Assembly: GCF_014295415.1 (NCBI RefSeq)
Contig: NZ_CP052909.1
Span: forward strand, 1,364,001 to 1,428,000
Origin: Constantimarinum furrinae
GTDB lineage: Bacteria > Bacteroidota > Bacteroidia > Flavobacteriales > Flavobacteriaceae
Direction of reading: 5' to 3'
Length of the DNA: 64,000 nucleotides
In this document: positions 46,129 through 55,181 of the stretch, piece after piece
Numbering within the stretch: position 1 is the first letter of the stretch
How the letters are laid out: each line of letters starts with the position of its first letter
The notes under the pieces: generated by a model
What the model saw: only the letters and a program-made list of their open reading frames with translations
Database searches by the model: none
What the model was told of the DNA's origin: nothing
Translations under genes and position numbers: made by a program

Positions 46129-47292
46129 ATGAAAAAAACAGGAACCATTATAGTATTAGCAGGGATTGGAATATTTTTTGTCCTTTCAATGTTTTGGCTA
46201 TATTCTAAGAATTCAGAGGATCCGGTCATCTACGCAACCGAATCGCCTTCAAAAAATACGATCATAAAAAAAACAGTGGCTACAGGGAGCATTGTTCCTA
46301 AGGAAGAAGTGTTGATAAAGCCTAACATTTCGGGTATTATCGATGAAATCTTTGTGCAGGCAGGAGATGTGATACAAAGCGGTGATCTAATCGCAAAAGT
46401 AAAGGTTGTGCCCAATGTTAATTCCTTAAGTAGTGCAAAAAACAACATAAACAGTGCCCGTACTCAGGTTGAAACTGCTAGACTGGCATTGGAGAGCCAA
46501 AAAAGCATTTATGAGAGACAAAAGGAACTTTTTGAAAAAGGTGTGATCTCGGCAAATGAATTTGATAATGCGCAACTTAGCTATAATCAGGCGCAACAGC
46601 GTTACAATCAGGAAAAAGTTGGGCTTTCAGGAGCACAGCAAACTTTCGATATTGTTAAGACGGGTACAACCAGTGGTTTAGGAACTTCAGCCAACACCGA
46701 AATACGGGCAACGGTGTCTGGAATGGTGCTGGATGTGCCGGTAAAAACCGGAAATCAGGTGATCGAGGCTAATAATTTTAATGATGGAACGACTATTGCC
46801 ACCCTCGCCGATGTAAACCGGATGATCTTTGAAGGGAAAGTAGACGAAAGCGAAGTGGGTAAAATAGCCGAGGGGCTTCCACTGGAGATCACAGTAGGCG
46901 CCATAGAGAACAAGAATTTTGATGCAATACTGGACTATATTGCTCCCAAGGGTGTAAGTGAGAACGGTGCTATTCAGTTTGAAATAAAAGGAACGCTTAA
47001 TAAAAAGGATACTACCTTTATACGAGCGGGACTAAGTGCAAATGCTTCCATTATCCTGGCAAGGGCAGACAGTGTTTTGTCGGTGAAAGAAGCATTAATT
47101 CAATATGATCCCAAAACACAAAAACCATTCGTAGAAGTGGAAACGGGAGAACAACAATTTGAACGAAAGGATGTTGAGCTTGGAATAAGCGACGGAATTA
47201 ATGTGGAAATAAAAAGTGGAGTTTCTGAAGGGGATAAGATCAAGGTCTGGAATCAGATAAAGGCTGCGCCCGATTTCTCCAAATCTCAGTAG
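46129..47292 (+). CDS. Periplasmic adaptor (HlyD/MacA family), first
   Basis: The 387-residue membrane-fusion protein has an N-terminal anchor (IIVLAGIGIFFVLSMFWLY), a lipoyl-like half motif (VLIKPNISGIIDEIFVQAGD), a coiled-coil hairpin (about 100-165, YERQKELFEKGVISANEFDN) and beta-barrel/membrane-proximal domains. It links the inner-membrane permeases to TolC. It shares the layout of the second adaptor at 48811, which lies on the other side of the TolC gene. Confidence 0.9.
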   Translation: MKKTGTIIVLAGIGIFFVLSMFWLYSKNSEDPVIYATESPSKNTIIKKTVATGSIVPKEEVLIKPNISGIIDEIFVQAGDVIQSGDLIAKVKVVPNVNSLSSAKNNINSARTQVETARLALESQKSIYERQKELFEKGVISANEFDNAQLSYNQAQQRYNQEKVGLSGAQQTFDIVKTGTTSGLGTSANTEIRATVSGMVLDVPVKTGNQVIEANNFNDGTTIATLADVNRMIFEGKVDESEVGKIAEGLPLEITVGAIENKNFDAILDYIAPKGVSENGAIQFEIKGTLNKKDTTFIRAGLSANASIILARADSVLSVKEALIQYDPKTQKPFVEVETGEQQFERKDVELGISDGINVEIKSGVSEGDKIKVWNQIKAAPDFSKSQ

Positions 47293-47362
47293 GGAGTAAT
47301 TTATGGGTCAATTCTGTAACACTTTTAACATTCTCAAGACAAATTCAACAACTACAATTTTT

Positions 47363-48808
47363 ATGAAGAACTTAGTAATCATCCTCATTTTGCTTTTTAC
47401 AACATCACTTGTTGAAGCACAAACAAAAAAATGGACCTTGAAAGAGTGTGTTGTACATGCGCTTGAAAATAATATTTCGGTGAAGCAGAGCGCTTTGGAT
47501 GTAGAACTCGCTGAAATCACAAAGAGTGATGCTGTTGGTAATTATCTGCCCACTTTAAACGGAAGTGCTTCTAACTCATGGAATACAGGACTAACGCAAA
47601 ACGTAACCTCGGGGGTATTGGAAACTCAAACCTCTCGAAATTCATCCTATGGATTAACAGTTGGGGTAGATATTTTTAAAGGTCTGGAGAATTTAAGAAC
47701 GAGTCAGCGCGCTAAATTAACCGAACTTTCTGCCCAGTACAACTTGAGTAAAATGCAGGATGACATTACACTATTTGTTGCCAATGCATATCTTCAGATC
47801 CTTTTAAATAAAGCTAATCTTGAGGTTGTAACCTCTCAGAATATAGTTACTCAGGAGCAGTTACAGCGCACCAATGATCTGGTTGATGCGGGAGTATTAC
47901 CCAGAGGTGATCTTTTGGAGATCCGGGCTACAGATGCTTCGGAAAAACAACAAATTGCCATCGCCGAAAATGCCGTGGAGATATCTTTGATAAGTCTGGC
48001 GCAGTTGCTGTTAATTCAGGATTACGAGAATTTCGATATTGCCGATGAAGACTTCGAGATCATAGACGAAGGTATTTCGTCCAAACAAATATCAGAGATT
48101 ATCGCTTCGGCCCAGGAGAATCGTTCCGAAGTAAAGATTGCCGAGAACAATCTTGATATTGCTGAAATAGATCTTAAACTGGCCAGAAGTCAGTACTATC
48201 CTTCTTTAAGAGGGTTTTTCAATTATAATACACGGGAATCAAATATTGCGCGATTTGCAACTGGAATAGACCCGAATAATCCAACGATCACACAGGAGAT
48301 CGGGGTGGTTCAGTCTACAGGAGATGTGGTTGTGGCGACGGGACCAAATACGGTGCTTCAGGAACTTGATCCGTTACCATATTTTGAGCAGCTTTATCTC
48401 AATGATGGAATTTCGTATGGCGTTCAGTTAAATGTTCCTATTTTTAATGGTTTTGCGGTACGAAACAATGTAAAGCGAAGCAAGATAAATGTAAGGCGAC
48501 AGGAATATTTACTGGAGCAGACCAAATTGGATCTGGAGTCGAACGTATATCAGGCCTATGTAGATGCCAAAGGTTCGCTGAAAGCATATGAGGCGGCCCT
48601 TGTAGCTCTGGAATCTCAGGAATTAGCGTATCAATATGCCAAGGACAGATATGATGTAGGGTTGACGAATGCCTTCGATTTCAGTCAGTCGAAATTGCGC
48701 TATGACAATACAAAGATCGAATTGAATCGAGCCAAATACGATTATATCTTTAAGTTGAAAGTATTGGAGTTGTATTTTGGAATTTCAGCAACCGAACTAA
48801 AGTTTTAA
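47363..48808 (+). CDS. TolC family outer-membrane efflux protein
   Basis: This is the outer-membrane channel of the tripartite system. The 481-residue protein starts at ATG 47363 with a signal peptide (NLVIILILLFTTSLVEAQ); an upstream reading from 47303 has no signal and is rejected. Two OEP repeats are seen: LKECVVHALENNISVKQSAL in the first half, and QAYVDAKGSLKAYEAALVAL with YDVGLTNAFDFSQSKLRYDN in the second. It lies between the two adaptor genes. Confidence 0.92.
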   Translation: MKNLVIILILLFTTSLVEAQTKKWTLKECVVHALENNISVKQSALDVELAEITKSDAVGNYLPTLNGSASNSWNTGLTQNVTSGVLETQTSRNSSYGLTVGVDIFKGLENLRTSQRAKLTELSAQYNLSKMQDDITLFVANAYLQILLNKANLEVVTSQNIVTQEQLQRTNDLVDAGVLPRGDLLEIRATDASEKQQIAIAENAVEISLISLAQLLLIQDYENFDIADEDFEIIDEGISSKQISEIIASAQENRSEVKIAENNLDIAEIDLKLARSQYYPSLRGFFNYNTRESNIARFATGIDPNNPTITQEIGVVQSTGDVVVATGPNTVLQELDPLPYFEQLYLNDGISYGVQLNVPIFNGFAVRNNVKRSKINVRRQEYLLEQTKLDLESNVYQAYVDAKGSLKAYEAALVALESQELAYQYAKDRYDVGLTNAFDFSQSKLRYDNTKIELNRAKYDYIFKLKVLELYFGISATELKF

Positions 48809-48810
48809 CC

Positions 48811-50097
48811 ATGAAGAAAAAGACACTTATTATTTTAATTGTTTCTGTTGTAGTGCTATTAATTTTACTCATTGGTGGCAAAAAAGCCGGTTGGTTTGGC
48901 AAGGACGGAAATGTTCGGGAAGTGGAGTTCTCTAAGATTGAACCCATTGATATTATTGAAACTGTAGCAGCTACGGGAAAGATTCAGCCGGAGGTAGAAG
49001 TAATGCTTTCTTCGGAAGTATCCGGAGAGATCATAGAACTTCCTATTAAAGAAGGACAGCAAGTGAAGAAAGGAGATCTCTTGGTAAAAATAAACCCCGA
49101 TCTAATTCAGGCAGCTGTGAGTCAATCGATTGCCGGACTTCAGAATGTAAAAGCACAATTGTCACAGGCCGAAGCCAATCTTAAGAATGCCGAACTCAAT
49201 TACAACCGAAACAAGGCGTTATTTGAAAAGGGAGTAATTTCCAAAGCAGAGTGGGATCGTTCAATTAATGAATACGAATCTGCTCAGGCCAGTAAGCAAT
49301 CTGCATATTACAATGTACAGAGTGCTGCTGCAAATGTGAAACAGTCTCAGGATAATTTATCCCGAACTAATATTTATGCTCCAATGGATGGAACCATTTC
49401 CAGACTCGCTGTAGAGCTTGGCGAACGAGTGGTAGGAACCGCTCAAATGGCGGGAACTGAGATCGTTCGAGTGGCAAACCTAGACAATATGGAGGTTGAG
49501 GTTGATGTCAACGAAAATGATATAGTAAAAGTATCTCTGGGTGATTCTACCATCGTTGAGGTGGATGCATATTTAAAAAGAGAATTTAAGGGGATTGTGA
49601 CCGAAATAGCGAATTCGGCTGAAAATGCGGTTTCTGTAGATCAGGTTACTAATTTTAAAGTAAAAGTTAGAATTCTTTCAGAATCCTATGCAGACCTAAC
49701 CGAAGGAAAGCCCGAGTATTATTCCCCATTTCGGCCGGGTATGACAGCTACAGTAGATATTATTACCAATAAGAAGGAAAACGTTATAGGCGTGCCCATA
49801 AGTGCTATTGTGATCAAGACAGACACTACCGGGAATGCAAGTACAAGAGTTCAGGAAACCACTTCGACTTCGGGTGAAAAGTATGAGTGTGTTTTTGTTA
49901 AGGAGGGTGAAAAAGCCAAACTAAGAGTAATAACCACCGGGATTCAGGATGATTCGAATATTGAAATAACGTCTGGGTTAACTGAAGATGATGTGGTGAT
50001 TACCGGTCCTTATAACACAGTGACCAAACTTTTAAAAACCGGAGATGAAGTTACCGGGATGACCCCTAAAAAAGAAATTAAAGAGGACGAGGAATAA
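48811..50097 (+). CDS. Periplasmic adaptor (HlyD/MacA family), second
   Basis: The 428-residue membrane-fusion protein has an N-terminal anchor (TLIILIVSVVVLLILLIGG), lipoyl half motifs (VMLSSEVSGEIIELPIKEGQ, later NIYAPMDGTISRLAVELGER), a coiled-coil hairpin, barrel domains and an acidic C-terminus (KKEIKEDEE). It begins two bases after TolC and overlaps tsaB by one base. Two adaptors for one ATPase is more than the minimal set; they may form a mixed ring or serve different permease states. Confidence 0.9.
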   Translation: MKKKTLIILIVSVVVLLILLIGGKKAGWFGKDGNVREVEFSKIEPIDIIETVAATGKIQPEVEVMLSSEVSGEIIELPIKEGQQVKKGDLLVKINPDLIQAAVSQSIAGLQNVKAQLSQAEANLKNAELNYNRNKALFEKGVISKAEWDRSINEYESAQASKQSAYYNVQSAAANVKQSQDNLSRTNIYAPMDGTISRLAVELGERVVGTAQMAGTEIVRVANLDNMEVEVDVNENDIVKVSLGDSTIVEVDAYLKREFKGIVTEIANSAENAVSVDQVTNFKVKVRILSESYADLTEGKPEYYSPFRPGMTATVDIITNKKENVIGVPISAIVIKTDTTGNASTRVQETTSTSGEKYECVFVKEGEKAKLRVITTGIQDDSNIEITSGLTEDDVVITGPYNTVTKLLKTGDEVTGMTPKKEIKEDEE

Positions 50098-50756
50098 TGG
50101 CTACGATCTTATGTCTTGAAACAGCAACGACAAATTGCAGTGTAGCGCTTTCGGTAAACGGAAGCGTTATTTCATTACGAGAGGATGATAGTCCCGGATT
50201 TTCGCATGCCGAAAAGTTACACGTTTTTATAGAGGAGGTGCTTAGAGAAGGCAGACTAAAAAACAAAGACATTGATGCCATAGCTGTGAGTAGAGGTCCC
50301 GGATCATACACAGGTCTTCGAATTGGCGTCTCTGCAGCCAAAGGGATGTGTTTTGCTTTGGACATCCCGCTGTTGTCCATTGCCACATTACAGAGTCTTG
50401 CCGCTGGTGTAATGTCTTCGGAAGGGTTGGTCATTCCAATGCTCGATGCCCGAAGAATGGAAGTATATTCAGCCGTGTATTCTCCTAAAAACATTCAGAT
50501 TCGGGAAACGAGAGCCGAGATCGTTACGCCTCAATCATTTGCTTCATTTTTAGAAAAGGGCAGGGTAACTTTTGTTGGGAGTGGTGTAAAAAAATTTAAA
50601 GAAATTTGTAATCATCCCAATGCTGTTTTTATAGAAGGAATATCACCATCTGCAAGAAATATGGCAGCATTGGCGGAAGATAAGCACAAAAAAAGCGACC
50701 TGGAAGATGTCGCTTATTTTGAGCCTTATTATTTAAAAGACTTTCTTTCTCACTAG
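50097..50756 (+). CDS. tsaB: tRNA threonylcarbamoyladenosine biosynthesis protein TsaB
   Basis: TsaB pairs with TsaD (and TsaE) to make the t6A modification at position 37 of ANN-decoding tRNAs. The 219-residue protein has the ASKHA-fold opening ILCLETATTNCSVALSVNGS and the conserved GPGSYTGLRIGVSAAKG. It overlaps the adaptor gene by one base (TAATG), so a housekeeping tRNA gene is the tail of the efflux operon. Its stop overlaps the converging stop of the secreted-paralog gene by four bases, and no terminator is seen. Confidence 0.94.
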   Translation: MATILCLETATTNCSVALSVNGSVISLREDDSPGFSHAEKLHVFIEEVLREGRLKNKDIDAIAVSRGPGSYTGLRIGVSAAKGMCFALDIPLLSIATLQSLAAGVMSSEGLVIPMLDARRMEVYSAVYSPKNIQIRETRAEIVTPQSFASFLEKGRVTFVGSGVKKFKEICNHPNAVFIEGISPSARNMAALAEDKHKKSDLEDVAYFEPYYLKDFLSH

Positions 50757-51493
50757 CGTTTCCCAATGGTATTGTAATATTTAATGACGCGTACCAGATC
50801 GTTTTCTTCATTTAGATCTAGTTGGTTTTGGGAAACATAATCCTTTACGAGATCCTGATTTTCTCCAAACACTTTCAATTTTTTGTTTCTGGAAGTGGGG
50901 AGTTCATAGAATTTCCCGTCTTTAGTGACAATATAATAGACCGGGCGGTCTTTGAATTTTGCCGGTGTGTCACGTGTTATTGAGGTAGAAGCAGTTTTTG
51001 CCGGAGTAAATTCCTTGACATGTTTCTTAAACAAATCGTACCTATCACCTTCATGCAATATCTGGAAGTAACCACCGCCTTCTATTCCGCCTTTATAAGG
51101 TGCGAAAACGAAGATATCCTTATTATTGATCTTTACAAAGATATCGGGAGACTTGGTAAGTACTTTGGCTTCATCATCGGGTGTTGTAACCGATTCCTTT
51201 ATTTCAATTTCATCGGCCATTGCGTTGTACCGAAGTGCCACATTGGTGGCAAGTAAATCACTGCCATTATATACGTTGCCGGGTAAATAGGAGGGAGTAT
51301 TGTATGGCGTTCCACGATAACTATCGGTATCATCGTAGTTTATACCCTGATCCTGACGCTTAATATATTCGTCAAGCTGATATAGGTCATTGGTAAATTG
51401 ACGCGTTCCATAAGGAGTGTCAAAATGTTGAGCGGTAATACTACTAAGACTTCCAATTATAATTACCGTAAGGATCACTATGTTCTTTTTCAT
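50753..51493 (-). CDS. Secreted protein of unknown function, paralog 1 of a three-member family
   Basis: The 246-residue protein has a signal peptide (KKNIVILTVIIIGSLSSITAQ). I recognise no named domain. Conserved blocks shared with the neighbours at 53523 and 54258 are DSYRGTPYNTPSYLPGNVY, LRYNAMADEIEIKE, VLTKSPDIFVKIN, GKFYELPTSRNKKLKVFGEN and ENDLVRVIKYYNTI. By eye it is about three-quarters identical to paralog 2. The order is reminiscent of a beta-rich envelope protein, but this is only an impression. I chose the ATG at 51493 over one 27 bases upstream. Confidence 0.8.
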   Translation of the reverse strand: MKKNIVILTVIIIGSLSSITAQHFDTPYGTRQFTNDLYQLDEYIKRQDQGINYDDTDSYRGTPYNTPSYLPGNVYNGSDLLATNVALRYNAMADEIEIKESVTTPDDEAKVLTKSPDIFVKINNKDIFVFAPYKGGIEGGGYFQILHEGDRYDLFKKHVKEFTPAKTASTSITRDTPAKFKDRPVYYIVTKDGKFYELPTSRNKKLKVFGENQDLVKDYVSQNQLDLNEENDLVRVIKYYNTIGKR

Positions 51494-51794
51494 ATTTATA
51501 AATTTTATAGGAGAATCCAATTATGCTATTTTGGAATTCTTATGTTAAATGTAAATATGGAAAACAGTAATTACAAGTGTAACTGGTCGTTATTTATCAA
51601 ATTACGGTCGAAATTTATAAATCAAGACCCTTTTTAATGACATTAAACCACAGAAAATCAATAAATTAAATTTTTAATTGACGGCAGTGTGCCAAAACAC
51701 AGGGCTCATTACGGATTATTGAAGTAATTTTAACTGAGACACGGTAAAGGATTTTTTTATCTAACATCTATACATTGAAACGACGATAATTTTT
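51494..51794. promoter_or_regulatory. Divergent spacer between secreted paralog 1 and the TPR/AraC regulator
   Basis: This 301-base AT-rich spacer has no credible ORF. I found no exact TAnnTTTG box on either strand. A GTGT-GCCAAA-ACAC motif near 51691 is a weak dyad. It must hold both start sites, so it is the natural place for an operator of the regulator. Confidence 0.4.
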
Positions 51795-53477
51795 ATGAAA
51801 ATAGCGATACGAGTTCTATTTGTTTTATTGTTCTACGGCGCATCGGGCCAGAATATTACCGATGATGCTCTCAGGAATAAAACTTTCGAATCGTTGATAG
51901 ATCTTTACGATCGGAATGTGCAAGACACGGTGTTTGCCGAAAGGATCGCGCGTTCTTATATTGAAAGAGCAAGAACAATTAAGGATAGCACACGAATGGC
52001 ACGAGGTTACCAGCGATTGGCTTTTATCTCTAAGCCTCATTTAGCGGTTAAATATCTCGATACTACCATTATCTTATCCATGAACAGTACCCACAGAAAT
52101 TTTCCTGCATCAGGATACCTGTTTAAATCGTTCTACCTCTACAATAATGATGAATATGAAAAGAGCCTTCAAAATGCAATATTGGGCTATCAATTTGCCA
52201 AGAAGAAGAATAATCTGGAACAGCAACTTACAGCTTTACATCAAATGAATGGTGTAAACGAATTATGGGGTGATTATGAAAATGCCTTAGAAACCGAATT
52301 TATTACTTACGACCTGCTTTTTGAGAATCAGGATATTGCTAATTTTTCAGAATATTACCTGTCATCTCTGGAGGGAATAGGAAAGTGTTATGTAAGGTTA
52401 AACAAGCCCGATTCGGCATTGGTTTATTTTAAGAAGGGGATTGAAGCATCGTTAAAGGCAGAGGATACGATCACCTATTCGGCTTTTGTTTCTCAATCGG
52501 GTACCGCCTTATATGTAAAGGGTGAATACCGGGCTGCACTGGATAGTCTTGAGAAGGCAGATGTTTATCGTGAAGAGTTTAACAACAGCTATTTGCCCAA
52601 TTATTACTATTATGCCGGAAGTGCTTATTACAATCTCGGCGAAAAGGAAAAGGCAGTCTCCTATTTTCAGAAAATAGATTCCATTTACGAAAAAACACAT
52701 GTGTTGTTTCCCGAACTTCCCCGGGTATATGATAAGCTGGTAGGATACTATAAAGCGCAAGGAAATGACGACTTACAACTGGCCTATCTGTATAAGTTGG
52801 TTTTGTCGCTTCGGTTAATTGACGACAAGCGCATTTATATAAAGGAAAAGACAAGGATCGAATTTGAGATCCCTAAACTGGTTGAAGAAAAGGAACTTCT
52901 AATTTCAAATCTTGAAAAACGAAATTCACGATCAACCAAAACAATATGGATAGCGTTTGGGTTTTTGGGGCTTAGTTTGATCGCTTTATTCTATTACTTT
53001 AAACGACAACAAGTGTACAAACGCCGGTTTGAAAACCTGATGGTGGTTAACAGTGGTGAACCCTCTGTAGCGGAAGAAAGTGAAAACCCGGTCGACGAAG
53101 AGGAATCTACAGGAATAGCGCCGGATATCATTAATGAAATCTTGGAGCAACTTGCCATCTTTGAGAAAAAGAAACACTATTTATCTCAGGACATTTCTCT
53201 AAATGAGATGGCCAAATCCTTTGGGACCAATTCAACCTATTTGTCAAAAGTTATTAATATCAGAAAACGAAAAAACTTCTCTCACTATATTAATGACCTT
53301 CGAATTGAATTTGCCGTGCAGGAATTAAAGATCAATCCAACCTTTCGAAAATATACCATAAAAGCTATTGCTAATGAAAGTGGTTTTAAAAGTGCTGAAT
53401 CCTTTTCCAAGACTTTTTATAAGAAACACGGTATCTACCCTTCTTATTATCTGAAACAATTGCAAAATACCAATTAA
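51795..53477 (+). CDS. Membrane-anchored TPR sensor/AraC-type transcriptional regulator
   Basis: The 560-residue one-component regulator has a signal-like N-terminus (RVLFVLLFYGASGQ) and TPR-like helical repeats over about 40-340 (SALVYFKKGIEASLKAEDTI, YYNLGEKEKAVSYFQKIDSI). A single membrane helix follows (IWIAFGFLGLSLIALFYYF, about 380-398). A cytoplasmic AraC-type helix-turn-helix pair is at the C-terminus (ISLNEMAKSFGTNSTYLSKV, IANESGFKSAESFSKTFYKK). This layout, common in Bacteroidota, lets a periplasmic signal reach DNA directly. Its location between members of one secreted family suggests they are targets; that is inference. Confidence 0.88.
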   Translation: MKIAIRVLFVLLFYGASGQNITDDALRNKTFESLIDLYDRNVQDTVFAERIARSYIERARTIKDSTRMARGYQRLAFISKPHLAVKYLDTTIILSMNSTHRNFPASGYLFKSFYLYNNDEYEKSLQNAILGYQFAKKKNNLEQQLTALHQMNGVNELWGDYENALETEFITYDLLFENQDIANFSEYYLSSLEGIGKCYVRLNKPDSALVYFKKGIEASLKAEDTITYSAFVSQSGTALYVKGEYRAALDSLEKADVYREEFNNSYLPNYYYYAGSAYYNLGEKEKAVSYFQKIDSIYEKTHVLFPELPRVYDKLVGYYKAQGNDDLQLAYLYKLVLSLRLIDDKRIYIKEKTRIEFEIPKLVEEKELLISNLEKRNSRSTKTIWIAFGFLGLSLIALFYYFKRQQVYKRRFENLMVVNSGEPSVAEESENPVDEEESTGIAPDIINEILEQLAIFEKKKHYLSQDISLNEMAKSFGTNSTYLSKVINIRKRKNFSHYINDLRIEFAVQELKINPTFRKYTIKAIANESGFKSAESFSKTFYKKHGIYPSYYLKQLQNTN

Positions 53478-53505
53478 AAAAAGCGACTCGAAAGTCGCTT
53501 TTTTT
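53476..53505. terminator. Bidirectional terminator between the regulator and secreted paralog 2
   Basis: AAGCGACT (53481-53488) pairs with AGTCGCTT (53493-53500) around the loop CGAA, with A-run and T-run extensions on both sides. Confidence 0.92.
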
Positions 53506-53522
53506 ATAAGGATTGAGAACTA

Positions 53523-54248
53523 TTATTTTCCAATGCCGTCGTAATATTTTATTACCCTAATTAGGTCGTTCTCATTATTGAGGTCTAAACCATTCGAGGA
53601 AACATAATCTTTAACAGCATTCCTATTTTCGGCAAAAACTTTGAGCTTTTTACTTTTAGAAGCAGGTAACTCATAAAATTTCCCTTCCTTCGTTACGATG
53701 TAGTATACCGGACGATCGGAAAACTTAGCCGGTGTATCACGGGTAATCGATGTGGTTGCTTTTTTCTCGGGAGTAAACTTTTTTGATGGCTTTTTAAAAA
53801 GATCGTATTTCTCTCCTTCATACAGCACATGAAAATAACCTCCCCCTTCAATACCTCCTTTATAAGGTACAAATACATAAATATCTGTGTTTATCTTAAC
53901 ATAGATATCGGGAGATTTTGTGAGCACTTTGGCGTCGTCATCAGACGTGGTTAACGACTCTTTAATTTCAATTTCATCTGCCATTGCATTGTACCGTAAC
54001 GCCACATCGGTTGCTAATAATCCATTGTTTTTATAAACATTACCCGGCAAATAGGAAGGGTGATTATATGGAGTACCGGTATAGCTATCGGTATCTGCAT
54101 AATTAACTCCCTGATCTAAACGCTTTATGTATTCATCAATTTGATATACTTCATTAATAAATCTTCGGTTTTGAATTCCGTCCTGAGCAACAACCGGTAA
54201 CAAAGTCCCTGTTATTAATACGACTAGAACTATATTTTTTAACTTCAT
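53523..54248 (-). CDS. Secreted protein of unknown function, paralog 2
   Basis: The 241-residue protein has a signal peptide (NIVLVVLITGTLLPVVAQ). It shares nearly every block with paralog 1: DSYTGTPYNHPSYLPGNVY, LRYNAMADEIEIKE, KSPDIYVKIN, PYKGGIEGGGYF, SITRDTPAKF, DRPVYYIVTKEGKFYELP and IRVIKYYDGIGK. DNA similarity is also high, so the duplication looks fairly recent compared with paralog 3. It lies nine bases downstream of paralog 3 and is probably co-transcribed with it. Confidence 0.8.
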   Translation of the reverse strand: MKLKNIVLVVLITGTLLPVVAQDGIQNRRFINEVYQIDEYIKRLDQGVNYADTDSYTGTPYNHPSYLPGNVYKNNGLLATDVALRYNAMADEIEIKESLTTSDDDAKVLTKSPDIYVKINTDIYVFVPYKGGIEGGGYFHVLYEGEKYDLFKKPSKKFTPEKKATTSITRDTPAKFSDRPVYYIVTKEGKFYELPASKSKKLKVFAENRNAVKDYVSSNGLDLNNENDLIRVIKYYDGIGK

Positions 54249-54257
54249 AAAATAAGC

Positions 54258-54956
54258 TTATAGGGTATTGTAATATTTTACAAGATCTACTAATTCGTAA
54301 TCCTTGCTTACATTTAATTTTTCTTCCTTGATGTATTGCTTCACTTCTTTTTTGTGATCTGCGAATAATCCAATTCGTTTGTTTCTGGAATTAGGGATCT
54401 CTTCAAATTCTCCGGTTTCAGTAACCAGATACATAACATCTATTTCCTTATACATGGGAAGAATGTCTGAGGACACCGAATTAATAGATTTCTTTCCTTC
54501 AATATATTTCTTCTTGATCTTTTTGTAAAGACTTTTATTCTCACCTTCCACCATGACCAAAAAGTATCCTGAAACGTCACTATTGGAGGTAGGAGTCTTG
54601 TACACGTACATATTATTTAATATTCTCACGTAAATATCGGGAGACTTAACAAGAACTCTTGCTTCAGAGTTAGAAGCATTCGCGTTGGATTTTATTTCTA
54701 TCTCATCTCTAAGCACATTGTAACGCAGCACTACATTGGTCGCTAAAACATTATTTGTTCCGTAAACCGTCCCATTTTGAAATTCATCATTGGCGTATGG
54801 AGACCCGGTGTAGTCTTTTCCGAGAGTTGCTGTACTAATTGATTTATCTGAGACGTATGTTTCAGTTTCTTGATCGGAAATTGTTGTTTGTGCAGATGCG
54901 GATGTAATTGCTAAGGTTACAATAAATAAACAGCGGGTAAAAAAAGATCTTTTCAT
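54258..54956 (-). CDS. Secreted protein of unknown function, paralog 3 (divergent)
   Basis: The 232-residue protein has a signal peptide (RCLFIVTLAITSASAQ). It shares the family skeleton but is clearly diverged: GKDYTGSPYANDEFQNGTVY, VLRYNVLRDEIEIKS, LVKSPDIYVRI, ETGEFEEIPNSRNKRIGLF and ELVDLVKYYNTL. The middle GGIEGGGYF block is altered to SNSDVSGYFLVMVEG. It is the promoter-proximal gene of the paralog 3-paralog 2 pair. I prefer MKRSFF at 54956; an ATG nine bases upstream is possible. Confidence 0.78.
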   Translation of the reverse strand: MKRSFFTRCLFIVTLAITSASAQTTISDQETETYVSDKSISTATLGKDYTGSPYANDEFQNGTVYGTNNVLATNVVLRYNVLRDEIEIKSNANASNSEARVLVKSPDIYVRILNNMYVYKTPTSNSDVSGYFLVMVEGENKSLYKKIKKKYIEGKKSINSVSSDILPMYKEIDVMYLVTETGEFEEIPNSRNKRIGLFADHKKEVKQYIKEEKLNVSKDYELVDLVKYYNTL

Positions 54957-55003
54957 TTTAAACAATAGTTCTAATTAATTAATAATATTCTTTCAGGTAA
55001 TGT

Positions 55004-55011
55004 CAAAAATA
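55004..55011 (-). promoter_or_regulatory. -7 box of the secreted paralog 3-2 operon
   Basis: TATTTTTG on the minus strand matches TAnnTTTG about 47 bases before the start at 54956. The rest of the 225-base spacer to the mscS stop shows nothing else I can support. Confidence 0.5.
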
Positions 55012-55181
55012 AAGGCAACAACCATACCATGTAACTAATTCGTTTTGGCATTTAAAAAGGAATGTCGTTTTAATAAACCAAGACTTTCCAGAAATTACCA
55101 TTGCAATGTCTTTTGAGGAGAAAAACAGTCGCAAAGGCGCGAATATACTCAAATAACCAATATATTTTTGTTAAATAACTA

